Source: Echinococcus granulosus
Taxonomy: Eukaryota > Platyhelminthes > Cestoda > Cyclophyllidea > Taeniidae
DNA: 64,000 nucleotides
Assembly: GCF_000524195.1 (NCBI RefSeq)
Contig: NW_020170503.1
Coordinates: forward strand, 60,901 to 124,900
Direction of reading: 5' to 3'
In this document: positions 1 to 13,060 of the stretch, in pieces
Position numbering within the stretch: position 1 is the stretch's first letter
How the letters are laid out: each line of letters starts with the position of its first letter
Position numbers and translations under genes: made by a program
The notes under the pieces: model-generated
What the model saw: only the letters and a program-made list of their open reading frames with translations
The model's database searches: none
What the model was told of the DNA's origin: nothing

Positions 1-2189
1 ATTTTGGTTAAAATGCCGTGTTACTGCAATTTTTAAGTAGTAAGTTCGTGATAGCGGGATTTTTTTTATGTGAAGCATAATGGCATTTCAAAGTCGATTT
101 AAAGTGTAAAGCGGTTGTTACCAACCGCAGCTGGAAGTGATGGCGACCAGAGGGTTCAAAAAACGAAATTTATCTGCGTGGATCAATTACAATATTGAGA
201 AGTCATTGTAATACTTTTTTTCTGCCTTAACTTTTTTCAAAATGTATTTCAAATTTCTCATCGCAAAACGGGATTATTGAATAGTATGCGATTCAGTTAA
301 TCTGACACTTTTACTGGATAATTCAGCTGTTAAATATCTTCTTAGGCAACGTTTTTCATGCCCATAAACACAGATTGAAAGAGGACAAGAGAAGATACCA
401 GTCGAGTTAAAAAGAAAAACTGGTTTAACATAGTGTCCCATTTAAACCTACTACTCAATTAAAACAAAAGGGCGAAATTTTAGTACATTCTAATGCAGAA
501 ACTTCCGAGTTAGCTTTCATTCCGAAAGTATTGCCGGTATTACAAGATGGGATGATCTCCCGGAGGTCAGTTTGGTTGTCAATATATCTGAAGAAACTGT
601 TGATAGGACAAGTTCAAATCATAGGGTGAACATGCCAACACAAATCGGTTAAGCTGAGAAACAGTGTTGTGCTGACCTGAAAGATAACAGTCGGAGCGAA
701 GCACTTGGTTGTACCAGGCAAATCGTTTAATTGCAGTTAATTTAACAGAGTCATATAGAAACGCTGCGGCTAAACAGAAAGTACTCAAAATTTGCGTGAT
801 GCGTTCTCAAAGAGACAGTACTTTTTACCGACGAATGAAAATCTGAGCTAGGAGGAGGAAGCAGGAGATAGGTTAACATCACACAACTGCAAAGAAAAAA
901 AACAGGTTGGAAAGTTACCTTTAGTACACTTTGTAGTAAAAATGATGCCTAATAAATGCACGAAAACCGCGGTGCTAAATGGTGTCGGATTTCCATCATT
1001 GCATTTTAAAATACATTATTTGGTTGTGGAGTTGCCTTATTAAACATTGCATTTATCTGATAGTTCCTGCAGACCTGATGATACTCTACTACAAGTCAGT
1101 GGGCAATGCAAACAAGAGTGTAAATGCGTTTTTTTGCTGCATACATGAACACAGACTCATAATTTTACTCTTTTGAACGGTGGTATTAAGCTCTACCCAT
1201 GCTCATCTGATCCATCTGTATGTTTTGAGTAAATCCGGTACCCCGCTCTTATGCTTTCTCTGTTCTCAGGAATAACATTGGTGCTCCACCCAGAGAATGC
1301 AAAAGCTTCCGGCGGTAAATGTACTGATTAGTTACTAAGTTCAAAAGACAGATCAGGAGAATTTCTAACTAGAGAGATGCTATAAAATTCACGGAATTAG
1401 GTCATGCCCCATACTAGGTAAAGGATGGAGACCAAAGATAGGACCTTTGATAAGGGCTTAAGACGGGTTGGCTTACACTCAAGTCTTAAAAATTACAGGT
1501 TACTCATGTGGGATGGGAACACAATACCCTTTCATTTAGCCAAAGGTTAAAATTAGTACGGGCTACCCTAAGTTTATGGCAGACAATTAGTCTTGAACGC
1601 CTTACAATGTCTTCAGAGGTAGTAAGGCCACTATAAAAACCTTCGAAATAGAGTCAGACGAAAATAACGAATTTTTAGCGAGAAAAGGAATTAAATCTAA
1701 TTTCGCTTACATCATCGGGTTCTCAAGTGTTTTACATTTGAACTGCTTGACTTAAATAATAAGAAGCATTTACAGGAAATTTTTGCATGAGTGTGGCTCA
1801 AAATAGAGAATGTTTAAGATATTCTGGAAGCCTAATCAAAACAACTACTTTGCTTGTCAGTATTTCATTTCAAGTCAAAAAATTTGCAAGGTTGTTGACA
1901 TATAACACCGTATTTCCCTAAATGTTGGGAAAAACTTCCAGTAGAAGGTCAAAACCAATCTCCCATAGGCTACCCGTCTTATCAAGTGCTTTTATCACAT
2001 TGCCTGCGGAGCCTAAAGTTAGGTGAATTTTCAGTAAAAAGAAAGGGTTACGGGCCTGAGAAAACGATCGCAATTTATTTTTGCATTGGCATAAAAGTCT
2101 GCCTAACCTTTGGACGATAGGGCTTTAGAGGTATCGACAGTTCTAATGGTCGTGTGGCTCTGCGAATGTTTTTAAAGAAATTCGCAACA
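1..2189. other. Left-edge intergenic DNA
   Basis: AT-rich, no supported gene, RNA or repeat. Only short chance open frames. Confidence 0.6.
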
Positions 2190-3243
2190 TATGTATCATT
2201 TCGTTTTGATTTCAAGGTCAAATAACGCTTCCCTTTTGTACTTTCTCTGGGCGGTATGGTCTCCGGGCTACGTCAGTAGCCTCTCCACCTCTTTCCTACA
2301 TTGATAATGAATATTCCTTCCTGGTACTAAGGGTTATGTTTGTGGGGAGTCTTGGGGTGCCACACTGGTGGCAGAGGAAAGCGAATCTGGTCCTGAAGGA
2401 CATCTACACTTATTTCTATTCCTGAGCACTAAATCTAAACGTGATGGAAGATAAGTGTATGCTGTAGATGGGAGAATCTGTGGTGACCCTTTAACAAAAG
2501 TGTTGAAAAGTGTCTGCTTTTGGCAATTGTCACAGTCCCATATTCTGCAGAAACGCTGCCAACAACTGAAGTTCTACTAGCTGTGGGCCGTCTGGAAAAG
2601 TTCGCTACGGATCTGCCTCCGTTTGCTGTATGAAGGTGTCAACTAAATGAACACGCGATATCACCTCCATTGGTCTACTAGCCAGATAGAACTAAGATTG
2701 GCGTGGCTGGGCAGTTAAGCGAAATAGACGCGAGACCCTTATTCCAACGAAATTATTTTAAACACCCTCCTTTAATAAATGACTGTTTTTGGGCGAGTGT
2801 TCTTAAGACTACCGATGGACATCCGAAAAGGCCAGCACACTCCCCTTCCCCCAATGAGGGGCCTAAACGGGACGAAACGTCTGATCCAACAGGATTGTCA
2901 AGAGACATCATTAACGCAAACAAATTCGATGACTGGAGGGAATGGTCCCTAAGGCTTATCTTACAGTAGCGAATAGGCTGTGATGACCGACGCGGTTGCT
3001 TAAAAAAGAAGCGCTGGGGGCAAAGCTTAAAGGGAGAGGAGGGCTATGTGATGTTTTGATTGTTTGTTTAGCTCTCCGTTATGGTTTTAAGGACATTTGG
3101 ACCTCCTCTCCAGTACTTCCACCGGGAGGCGTGACCACCGGACCATGTCAGTGGACCCCATCGTATCAGTACGGTGTGATACACATTCCGCTTTGGTACT
3201 GTCTTCTTCCATCTTCAGAGAAGTCCTGGGGCGCTATATGTAT
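2190..3243 (+). mobile_element. TRIM-like terminal-repeat element, copy T1
   Basis: A 5' repeat (about 2190-2365) and a 3' repeat (about 3044-3243) are diverged versions of one ~190-bp sequence. Shared landmarks are TTTGATTGTTTGTTTARC near the start, a GGCCTCCGGGCCATGYCAGT block in the middle, and a GGGGCGCTACACA-type end. The interior (about 2366-3028) is non-coding and matches the interiors of the other copies (GGGAGAATCTG, TCTGCAGAA, TTCTTAAGACTA). A polypurine tract (3029-3043) sits directly before the 3' repeat. TGGTGGCAGAGG just after the 5' repeat could be a primer-binding site. Heavily mutated, so old. Boundaries are good to perhaps 10-20 bp. Confidence 0.6.
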
Positions 3244-5804
3244 TTGAAATTGTCAAGTATAATGAACGCATTACCATTAATCACAAAATTCCAAATTTTG
3301 CCATTATTACAATGCTTTAGAGAAACTGATTCAGTAGACCTTTGCATAAAGATTCAAGTTTTCATTTTGATCCGTTGATGGCAACTTTGCATTAATTTTT
3401 CTACGACTGACACAAATTTCTTAGTTAATGCGACTTCCGCAGATGTGTTTCAGACAAATCAAATCGAGTTGGGTTTGCTAAGATAGCAGTTTACAATACA
3501 AGGGCTCAAAATGAAGTTGAAATTGTACAGATCATGATAGAGAGCGCCTCATAGACAGACATTCAAAAATTTCATGCATAAGAAGTGAAGCATTATGTCT
3601 GCCGTCCATTAAATATCTAGACACACAAAACCAGCATAGTTTTGAGGCATGAGATGTTGTGTGATTTAGGGCAGTGCGTTGGGAAGTGGGTTAAGAGAGC
3701 ATCGGAGACAAGCATTGATGTGTCAGTCAATCAGTCAGCAAACAATCGAAAAGATTAAATTCTGAAGGCATAGGCGGAAGTTGTGGAGAGCTGCAAACTA
3801 GTGGTGTGCATACCAAATTGTCAAGTTTGAACACACGAGGTTTGGATGGATACGCTTAATACACATCTCGAATTTGATAACTGATACGGATGTGGTAGAA
3901 GTACTTCATCATTCTGGTTAATAACTATCAGGTATCAACTTACTTTAAGCAATGTTATTGCAAAATTCTTTAATGATTGATGGAAGATATCTTCTCCCTT
4001 GACATAGTGCGCTTACCTTTGAGTGGTGTATCATATGGATCAATCCATCTGGGACCATTTGTGAGCGGCATGGTGTGCTGACAGATATAGTTGGAACAGA
4101 GTCAAATTTAGTTTGCAAACCAGACACGCTCAATGTACATCAGATCTGCCGATTGAAAATAAGTAAAACAAGAACACAAGCTATTGTACAGCGCTGGTTT
4201 ACTAATGCATATCTTTTTCATAATGGGTGCAAGTATGTAACGTATGTATCTTGAAAGTGTCTACAAGTTATGGGATATTTTATTAAAACTTGCAGAAAAC
4301 CACACGAATTTTTTGGCCCCTTGATGTACATAGCTTTAAAATGGTAGTGGATGCATGGGTCATGTTATTTATGAAAGTTTATTAGACGATTTTAACGATT
4401 TTCACTATTCGAAGGGCAGACAAGATCCATGGACCACGGAATTTGACTGACTTTCAAAATACTACTTAAATGCTAAAAAGTCAAAAAAAATTTATGCATA
4501 AATGAGGTATGTCCACGAAACTAAATAAGAGGGAAAATTAATCAATAGCCGGGAAAAATAAAAAAAATTCTTTGGGAATGCTGAAATTGACTGCTTTAAA
4601 AATGTCAATTTTTATGTGCCTTAATTTTTCACACTTGTAATGACAGGGGAAAAATCCTTTCGTTTCGGTTTACAGGGCTCAGTGAAGACACCATTTGTCC
4701 CTTTGCTTATCGAAATAATTAGGTGTACTTTACTACCGCCGTCATGACACCCTTTTCACAGGTTTTGGAAGTATTTACTATTGCACAAAAGCAACAGTTT
4801 AACCAGGAAAAGGCCATAAAAGGTGAACAGAATTTCATTGCCCATAATTTGGCTCCGTATTTAATGTAAGGATGCAATCAAGCGAGTCGATTTTAAAAAT
4901 GGATATTTCAACCCTGACTTTTTCTACAAAGAATGCTTTCATTCCTCATGGCCTGGTTTCAAAGACCCACTACCTTGTCCGGGTTACAGCGCAAAGATAG
5001 TAGTAAATCACTTTTCTTTAGGGCAAAAATAGGTCCTGAAATCTCTCATTGCAGCGCAGGCATCATTAACTATAAGGAAACGAATTGACCTGATGATGAG
5101 AGTGTAGCTAATGATGGGCGTTGGTTAATATGTGCATTTCCTTTTAGACAGGTGGTTTAAATCATGCAAATGAGCTAGCCGCGCGGAAACCCTGAGATGG
5201 CAAAAGAACTTCATAATTACGTCTTGGGAGGAGCTGAATTGGAAGCATGCACTAATTTATTTGCCTGCAAGTGATCAAAGCAATGAACTTGGATGGCATG
5301 ATAGTTTTTAAAGCACGAATCAAATAAACTCCGTCTTCGGTTTTTCATTGGTGTAACCTCAGCAAATAATGCTTTTATTCTAATAAAATCTGAAAGTAAA
5401 ATGATTTAGAGGATTGGCTCCTATAAATCCCAAGTAATTAATCTGGAAAAAACATTTGGCGGTGAAGTTATCTGCGTTAAAAATGGAGTAACTTAATAGA
5501 CAGAAAAACTAAACTCCAAATTAACTAATTGTTTTATTGCTGCGGTGTTTTCGGATGATTGCAGTCAAGACAGCGCGAAGATATGGAAAGATTGAATCGG
5601 ACAAGTGACTAAAACTACTTGCCAGCTCTACTGCTGGACGACCATGCGGGGTTTAAGATTGCAGAAAAATTTATGGAGGAAAGTAATTAGAATGATATCA
5701 TGATGAAAAATATGTTAAAAGCATAAACATTGAAGTGTAAAATGCCCACTGCTTGTGAACTTACGCTATGACAACTTTAGTAAGCGAATAAATGATACTT
5801 TTAT
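3244..5804. other. Intergenic DNA between T1 and T5
   Basis: Apart from the diverged repeat at 3.7-3.99 kb nothing is recognised. Likely further decayed repeats. Confidence 0.55.
3700..3990 (+). repeat. Diverged dispersed repeat, copy near 3.8 kb
   Basis: Similar to 12345-12640: GTCAGTCAATCAGTCAGCAA against GTCAGCCAGTGAGTCAGCGA, and about 160 bp on, GATACGGATGTGGTAGAAG against GATGTGGATGTAAAGGAG, then CTATCAGG in both. Perhaps 65% identity by eye. Confidence 0.4.
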
Positions 5805-6895
5805 TAGATAAATTACAACCAGTTGCATCAGTGAAAAGTCGAAGTAATAAAACAGAAAATGTATTGTCGACGCACGGAAGGGCTAAGGAACTCTCGACAT
5901 AGCTCAAGGCCATGTGGCCCAGTGGAAGTACGGAGGGGGGGGTCTTGGTGCCCACAAAATCAAAATGAAGAGTTAAATAAACAATTAAAGCATTACATAG
6001 ATCTCCTCTTCTTTTAAGGGTGGTTTTCGGCACTATCTTTGGTCAACCTTCTACATTAGCCATCACAGTGTAGTCGGTGCTATAGGGAACCGCCCGTGAA
6101 ACATCCGCATCAGCCATCGAAATAGAGTACAGCTTAGAATATGTCTAAGCGCAATATCACTGATCCCTCTTGCCACTCCCACTGGATCTGGAGTTTCGTC
6201 CCACATGGGAGCAAAATCGGGGGTTGGAGGTCTATGCTAACTATCTGATATATCCATCAGTAGTAATAAGATCGCTAGCCCATAAGAAGAGTAATTAAAT
6301 AATGGACAAAGTTAAAAAACCAATTTGTGCTGATCTAGTTTCGTACCTGTTCATCTCTGTCACTTTGTTCTCACCCCACTTGCACCCAGCCTTAGCTAAC
6401 TAGGATCTCTTTAGCTAGTAGAGAGATAAAGGACCTATCTCATGTGACATTTTTATACTGGTACCAAAGATAGCTCCTAACGAATTCTTCAGAAATTTCG
6501 CCGCTAGTGCCGCTGCAGTCATAAATAGCATTTCTGAAGAACGCGGGACTGGAAGAGCTGCCGAAGGTGGGCATCATTTTTAATCATTATTTTAGGAGTC
6601 GTCACCAATACGCCTATCCGGAGCATATGCCCATCTTCTGTTACGTCAAGATTTAGCACTCAGGAACCAAAAACAGTGTTTGTTCTTAGGACCGAGTGGC
6701 TTTTTGATTCCACCAAGGTAGCGCCTCGAGACATCCCTGCAGAAGGCCTAATACTCGGGAGGAATATGTATTATTGAAGTGCAAAAGATTTGGGGGAGTA
6801 ACGGGATGGATTGGAGTCCATAACGCCCAGCGAAAATACAGGGGCGGATGCCTCAGTGACCTCTATTCTAAACAAATGGCTGAAGTATTATCCGG
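5805..6895 (-). mobile_element. TRIM-like terminal-repeat element, copy T5 (antisense)
   Basis: Minus-strand copy: 5' repeat at about 6718-6895 (ends GAGGCGCTACC, starts TAATACTTCAGCC), interior at about 6016-6717, polypurine tract at 6003-6015 (AAAAGAAGAGGAG read on the minus strand) and 3' repeat at about 5805-6000, including CGTCGACAATACATTTTCTG. Same order and total length as the plus-strand copies. Confidence 0.55.
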
Positions 6896-8639
6896 TGTGG
6901 CAGCCATTGTTGCAAGGCATATCTTAATGTCAAAGTAGTTTTTATGTAACAAAACAGCTTAATTTGCAATGAATTTTTTTTCTTAGCAAAAACATTAAGT
7001 TTAGATTATTTTTAAAGAAAAAATGATTGCACAAATCATGAACACAGTCACAATACCCTAAGGAATTCATTCAATCGGGGAGGTTTAATAACCTCATCAA
7101 AACACAAGCATTCGCACACCGAGTTCTTCCCGATATGTCTACGCGGCACTGAAGATTAGAAAACTAAGGCCCGTTGGAATCCTAAAAGTTTACTCTTTGC
7201 CTGACTGAAACGAGTAGTATCGATCATAGACAAATAGGGATGTACATGCATGGCACTAAAAGAATTTGTGCCTAACCCTTTATAAAATTCCACACCAAAA
7301 ACTCATCCGATGCAAGGTTATCAAAAAACAGAGATAATTTATGAGTACAAAATCTTAATATATGTTTAATTCATCACGACGGGTTGTAGAAGAAGTAATC
7401 ATTATAAACTTACCTGAGCATAAAGAAAAAGGCATTTTCCTATTTTGCTGCGGTGACGTTAACGAAAATAGGATCAAAGTGGCAGTACTGCCTTCCTTTG
7501 CCATGTTACACTTATATTATTATATATTATTAACAACAATTAAGAAATTCGGAAATTACCTAATTTTGGAGCAATGGCAATGTCTTGGAAAGGTTTGGTT
7601 TTCTGAACTCCTAAAACAAGCAAATATTTTAATCACAAAACATGGTGTTCATATTTTAGAAAACAAAGAGCTTGTATTGCTTAAAATTTACAAGAAATCT
7701 AAGCGTTCAGTTACAAACAGTCAAATAGAGCTTATCCAGAAATAAATCGTACGGGTTAATGAACTTGAGGGGATACAATGCGTTTTTTTTTCTGGAAGGT
7801 CATGTACCCTAAGTCAGTATTTGAAAAAAAGATACGAAGACTAAATGCTCTTGGATCTCTTTGATGAAAAATGTGCTCGGATTTGATTATGCCGACGTTT
7901 TCTATAAATAGGCAAAGGGTGTCTCTTTTTTGTTCCCCCAAAATCCCCAGCAGTCATTGTCGGTAAGAGGCGCAACCTTCGCCTGCCAGGATAACGCCTA
8001 ATGCGATAACTCCTCCTGTCTGCCTGCCCGACCCAAATGCCTTAAGTTATTCCGTCCGCTGTCGCTGCGCCCGCTATAAAACCAGCATACACAATTGCTA
8101 CATTTCAAATTCATAGACGCAGACCTAGTAAAACCACGTAGCTCTGTGCGGAGATGGAGGGGGAAATAAGATAAGCCAACAATTTTTTCAAGAAAAGAAA
8201 CTTGGTAACGGTCTTTGCTAGCATAACCGTCAAAGCTCAACAGATAAACAACTCAAGGGCAAAGAAGTAAAGAGTAATTGCTCCGCATATCGGCGTTGAA
8301 ACGCCTTAGTGTAACTAAAAATAGTCAAGATCAAGATTTATGTATAATTACAGTCAAAATAACAGTCATAATTAAAAAGTAGCCCTACCAAATTAAAATA
8401 AGAAGATCACTGAATTTGAGAATCCATTTCACAGAGTTTAAACAACTCCATGTTTCTAAAAGACATTCTGAATTATAAAACAGAAAAAAAAGGAACTATA
8501 TTTAGAATAAAATCCCAAAAACTGGAAAAAAATTGGAGTAAACAAATGTACCTCGATTTAATAATTAAAATATGCAACCCTAAAATGAAAAGAGTTTATA
8601 GAATCAAACAGAGAAGGTGTCCTGGCCTTACCTACGCTA
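6896..8639. other. Intergenic DNA between T5 and T6
   Basis: A 127-codon plus-strand open frame (7362-7745) has no recognisable domain, is AT-rich like its surroundings, and is within chance expectation for this much six-frame sequence. The 8.0-8.15 kb part is locally GC-richer without a clear cause. Confidence 0.5.
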
Positions 8640-9145
8640 CAGTGTGTGTAGCCTATATATTCTGTTACTTCTCACAATGTCTGGATTAGTCCAGTCCAAA
8701 CACCAGTAATCAAGATAGAAGGCACCGTTGGCAGTGGGTGATTGAGTGGAAAAACAAGCGGTGGTAGACAGATCCGCAACGAACATTTTCAGTGATTTAC
8801 GGCTAGTACCTATTCAGTTGTTGATAGCATTCCTGTAAAGCACGGAACTGAAGTGGCTACCGAAGGTAGACCTTACTTTCAACCCTTTTGTTAGGGGTGC
8901 ATCACAAATTCTCCTCTCCGCAGCAAATGCTATTCCACCATCACGTTTGTTATTCCTTAATAGAAATTAGGGAAATTGCACTTTAGAATCCAGTTTGCTT
9001 TCCGCCACCACCTCGGATTCTTTCTGAAGTCAAAAGAAGTCATAATACTGGGACCGAATATGTATTGCTGATATATAGAATGGCTGCGGGATGCTAGGAA
9101 AGTCCAAAGGGCCTCATTTGTGAAGCAGTATTTGTAATACTTTAG
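8640..9145 (-). mobile_element. TRIM-like element, partial copy T6 (antisense)
   Basis: On the minus strand, a 5' repeat (about 9005-9145, with GTATTATGACTTCTTTTGAC) is followed by interior sequence (TCTACCTTCGGTAGCCAC, GTGCTTTACAGGAA) matching other copies. No 3' repeat is recognisable further left, so this is truncated or decayed. Confidence 0.45.
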
Positions 9146-9822
9146 GCAACTTCAAGTTAAACATTGTGCTATTAACCAGGAAGAGACTTCAACAAAATTG
9201 TGTATGTAAATTATTAACAGTAATTTTATGCTGTTTCGCGCTCCTTTTCCACTTCTAATTTTTCTGAGATTTTTGCTAACACTATTGCGTCTGTTGCTTG
9301 AGGATATTCACATACTTTGACTTGCGGATTACTAGATGATCATTCTTTTTGACATCGCTGGTGTTACTGCTGTCAACAGTATGAATAGCAGCTGATTCGG
9401 TGGTGTATCTGGCATTTGCTTATGTAGCTTTTGCGTGGTTACAATCATGACAGATACGCAAGTAAAGTTAAAACGGTTTTCCACTTGAATTTTTTTCATA
9501 TACTTTCGTGTTTCACATTTATCTTGTCTCGAGGCTAGGGAGAATAAATTACTGACGCTGAACCATGCGCTCCACGAGTTACAACAGGGACTCAACACAC
9601 AGCGTGTTACACTACGCAATATTTTGAAGATGGCTAGTCGGACGTTTGTACGTCAGCATTGACGGCAGATGTCGTGATTCAGTTCCCAGCCTACAGAACT
9701 GCGGTTATTCAATGCCGCAAAAATTCAGCAGGAATGTGGAACTCCCTGTGACAATATTGCACAAAAGTCAAATTTCCATTTAAAAACGGTGACACAGGAT
9801 AGTCATTCACGAGATTTTGCGA

Positions 9823-9856
9823 TTGCTAAAATTTGGTGAACACCGAATTTTAGCAA
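9823..9856. repeat. Near-perfect 16-bp palindrome
   Basis: TTGCTAAAATTTGGTG, AA, CACCGAATTTTAGCAA. One position is a G-T pair, all others match. With a two-base loop it would extrude as a cruciform or fold as a tight hairpin in RNA. Confidence 0.8.
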
Positions 9857-11094
9857 CTTCTCCCTCGGGCCCACATTGCTCACCTTACTGTGTACACACT
9901 ACAGTGACCTAAATGATAGGTCCATCATCAAATGACAAAACCGAGGATGTAAAAACTGCATTTGCCTTTTGTAGTGATCCTTTTTGGTACACATTTTATC
10001 CTCTTCAGTAATCAAATGCTGACTAAAAGTTGCAGCAGTGGGCTTTACTATCCTAGTACAGCCTGCGGTTCATAGAAAGGCTCCGACAGTAACTTTATTT
10101 ACTGGCTTGTTTGAGCAAGCAGAGAAATACGGCATGTGCGTACATGCTAACTAACTGGTTAATAAAAAAAACTGAAGATTCAGAATAGTTTTAGTCTGGA
10201 GGATTTATGATGTCTGGTTGGCACTCTTACTGGCACTCTTAAAGCACATCTTTCCTTGAGTTTGGCCAATCGGGAGGGGAGAAAACTAGCGCGGCACTCC
10301 AGAAGTTTTGGGAAAAAGGCATGCAAAAGCAAGCCGCCGAAAGACCAAAAGGCAGCGTCGCTTAATCGCATTTGTTTGTTTTGCGTGCGAAAGTGAAATC
10401 TCTTTTAATGGATGAATTTGTCACTTTAGCTCCCACTTAATCATATTAAAATCAGGTTAACTGTGTCAAGGTTGAAATGACCCCATAAATGCTAACGATA
10501 TCGTTTTTAGACATTTATATTCTATTAATGTTTAGCACAGCTATTTCGTTTGACATTAATAGCCTATTTGTTCTAGCCGTGAGGGCCATCCATGTCATGC
10601 ACTGTGAGGAGCGCTAGATTTACATTTCACGAAGCATCAAATGACACACAAGTCTTTTTAGAGCTACAAATTTAGCCCCACCAAGCATAGAGCTGACTTG
10701 TAGGAGAAAAGCAACACATACTTGTGGGGTAATTGCTTGCAATTTAAACGTATGAAGTGTGGGCTCACCACAGGAACCGCCCTTTCCATCCAAAAATTGC
10801 TTTGGTTGAGGTGTTGGATCAAATTTTAAAATTTAGTGCATTAATGGCATGATGATCTAAAGCAATGTTGGCAAAAGGTGGTCGGAGGAGTACGTAAAGT
10901 ACAGGTTATAATTGGACCACTAGGTATGTATGAAGTAATTGTCGATCGCAATCAACAGGAGATAGTATTTAAAAAATGATTTTTTTGAAAATACGGGAAT
11001 TTTTCTAGTGAAGTAAACACTTCTTCCCCAGTGAACAACAAAATGCGCTTAATTCTAAACTGCAAATCCGTAGTACAAACCTTTTGAGCCTTCA

Positions 11095-11285
11095 TACGCT
11101 AATTTTATGTTTAACCAACTGTTTCGGTAACGAGCCAGTTAGGGGCTTTGTCTTTGTACCCTAGCCTGGCGACCTGGCCCCTGCACCGTGCCAACGGACA
11201 CCAAAACCTTCTGTTCGTCGGCAGTATATGTTCCGTCCGGGTGTTATGCCCACTTTGTACTCATTGGAGTCTTGGGATGAGGGAG
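11095..11285 (+). mobile_element. Solo LTR of the TRIM-like family
   Basis: One terminal repeat only: TTATGTTTAACC start, CTGGCGACCTGGCCCC centre, TCGTCGGCAGTATATGTTCC and GAGTCTTGGGATG end. No interior sequence is recognisable on either side. Confidence 0.5.
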
Positions 11286-12344
11286 GAAGAGCCTAATTAA
11301 GTACTTTGACTTAATACATAAAGATTACCGATTCTACATTAGGCATCATTCAGGCAGATTCAATGATTAACAGACTATTAGTTTTTTACGGACAAAGTAG
11401 TCACATTAACAAACATGTATATGTAAAAGAAGCAGTGATCCATAAAATCGTTTACAAAGACTTCTAGCTTGTGCCTGGGAGTAGGGTTTTAGAGATTTAC
11501 AAGCCTTCAGAGAAATGGAATGCCAACATTACCGGATTCATAAAGGAGGCTTAGTTATCTGAGACTTCAAACCACCGATTAAAAAGAATCAAGTTGTTTT
11601 TTATGAAAACAGTGCAACGCTATGAGACTTCCCTAAGGACGCATGAAGGCATAATATGTAGGCAGAATATGTATGGTTGATGTGCAGTGGGACTAGGGGC
11701 TATAGACATAGCGTGGAGTCTAGGCCATCCAGAACATCTCAGGACAATCAACACTGAAGCCGATGATACTTTTCGCATTGGCTGTAAGATTGCAAATCCC
11801 ACTTTTCACACCACTCTCCAAAAGGAACGAATCTAATTTTAGTCACATCCAATATTATCTCAAGGCTATTTCTCAACTGCCTATTCGGAGCTGCATGTTT
11901 GTCCAGTGCCAAGAAAAGGCCAAGATCAACTAGAGGTCTATCAAGGGAATACAAAAGTTGAGAGTGAGGCTAAAGCGTCAGTTTCCTCACGAGTGATTTT
12001 TGCTGCGAGAGGACCATTTTGTCTTGTTAGAAGTGGACAATTCTCGGATTGATAGGCAAATCCCAGATTTTTTTCTCAATCAGCGGTCAAGGAAGAGAAA
12101 CCCGAAGTCGTAGAAGAAGTTTGTCTTGCACGATGTGTGACATCAACTGGTATTGAGTAGATAAATCTCAGCTGGAATCGCTCAACATTCAGCTGTTTAA
12201 CAGCTTGAAGGGAAACATTCTGTCTGCAGTCCACACACAAATACATGCATATATGTGGAAACAAGCAGAGTTCTGTGGGATGAAGCAATGTGTGAATTAG
12301 TACATTGAACTAAGAGATAGTTTGGAGACAGATAGTGAGGTAAT

Positions 12345-12640
12345 TGTTCTCTTTGCTCGGTCAATCTGTCAGCCAGTGAGTCAGCGAACAGTTAAAAAGA
12401 GCAAGTTCTAGAGATGAAACGGCAATAGATTTAGCTTATTTTCACATGTTAATGCATTTTTTCTCCACGAACTTGTTTGACACCCATCCTAAACTTGACT
12501 ATTGATGTGGATGTAAAGGAGTTGTTACACCATTTCTGTTAAACGCTATCAGGAGTTGACTTTACTACGTTAATCTTGAGTTGCTTTAAAGAATGGCGGC
12601 ACCCAATTCTTTAGCAGAAAAATTGGCAGTTTTCTCCCCC
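12345..12640 (+). repeat. Diverged dispersed repeat, copy near 12.4 kb
   Basis: Partner of the 3.7-3.99 kb copy, same strand. The CAGTCAG-rich word resembles one in the 29.9/36.0 kb inverted repeat, but the rest does not clearly align to it. Confidence 0.4.
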
Positions 12641-13054
12641 TAACGTGATATCTTAATCCTAAAGTAATCCTTTACAGTCGAAATCTGTCGAACATAGGCA
12701 GTTAGTGACTGGTGCGGTCTGCTACTACAGATCCCTGCCTTTTTAAAATGCTAGCCATCAAGTTTAACGAGAACTTAGCTTCTGCACCATTAAAACCGAA
12801 TTAAGTATAATTTATTAGACAGGCGATTTAAAATCACATCATTTGCTAGCATGAGGGTACAGCATAAGAGAAAGTTAATCTAAGGTACAACAAAACGACC
12901 TCTAAGAGTGGTGCATATTTGAGTCTTATGCAAAGGACCCAACCCAAGCCTTCTACAAATCAACAGGTGACCAAATGTGCCATTGCAAGGTCTTTTTGAT
13001 CACCTGATGCTTTTATGTGAAGAGAGGTCAATATCAGGAGGATATGCCAGTTTC

Positions 13055-13060
13055 TTTATT
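13055..13060 (-). promoter_or_regulatory. Possible poly(A) signal of the synaptotagmin gene
   Basis: First AATAAA on the minus strand downstream of the stop codon, about 1.1 kb away. Nothing nearer matches AATAAA or ATTAAA. The distance is plausible for a 3' UTR, but a chance match in AT-rich DNA is just as likely. Confidence 0.22.

Noticed and set aside
7362..7745. 127-codon open frame
   Set aside because: No recognisable domain and no distinctive codon use. One or two frames this long are expected by chance in 64 kb of sequence of this composition.
9332..9619. Possible retroelement gag-like fragment (Cys/His-containing minus-strand frames)
   Set aside because: The frames are interrupted by stops and I could not place a proper zinc-knuckle spacing or reverse transcriptase motif. 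A BLASTX search would decide.
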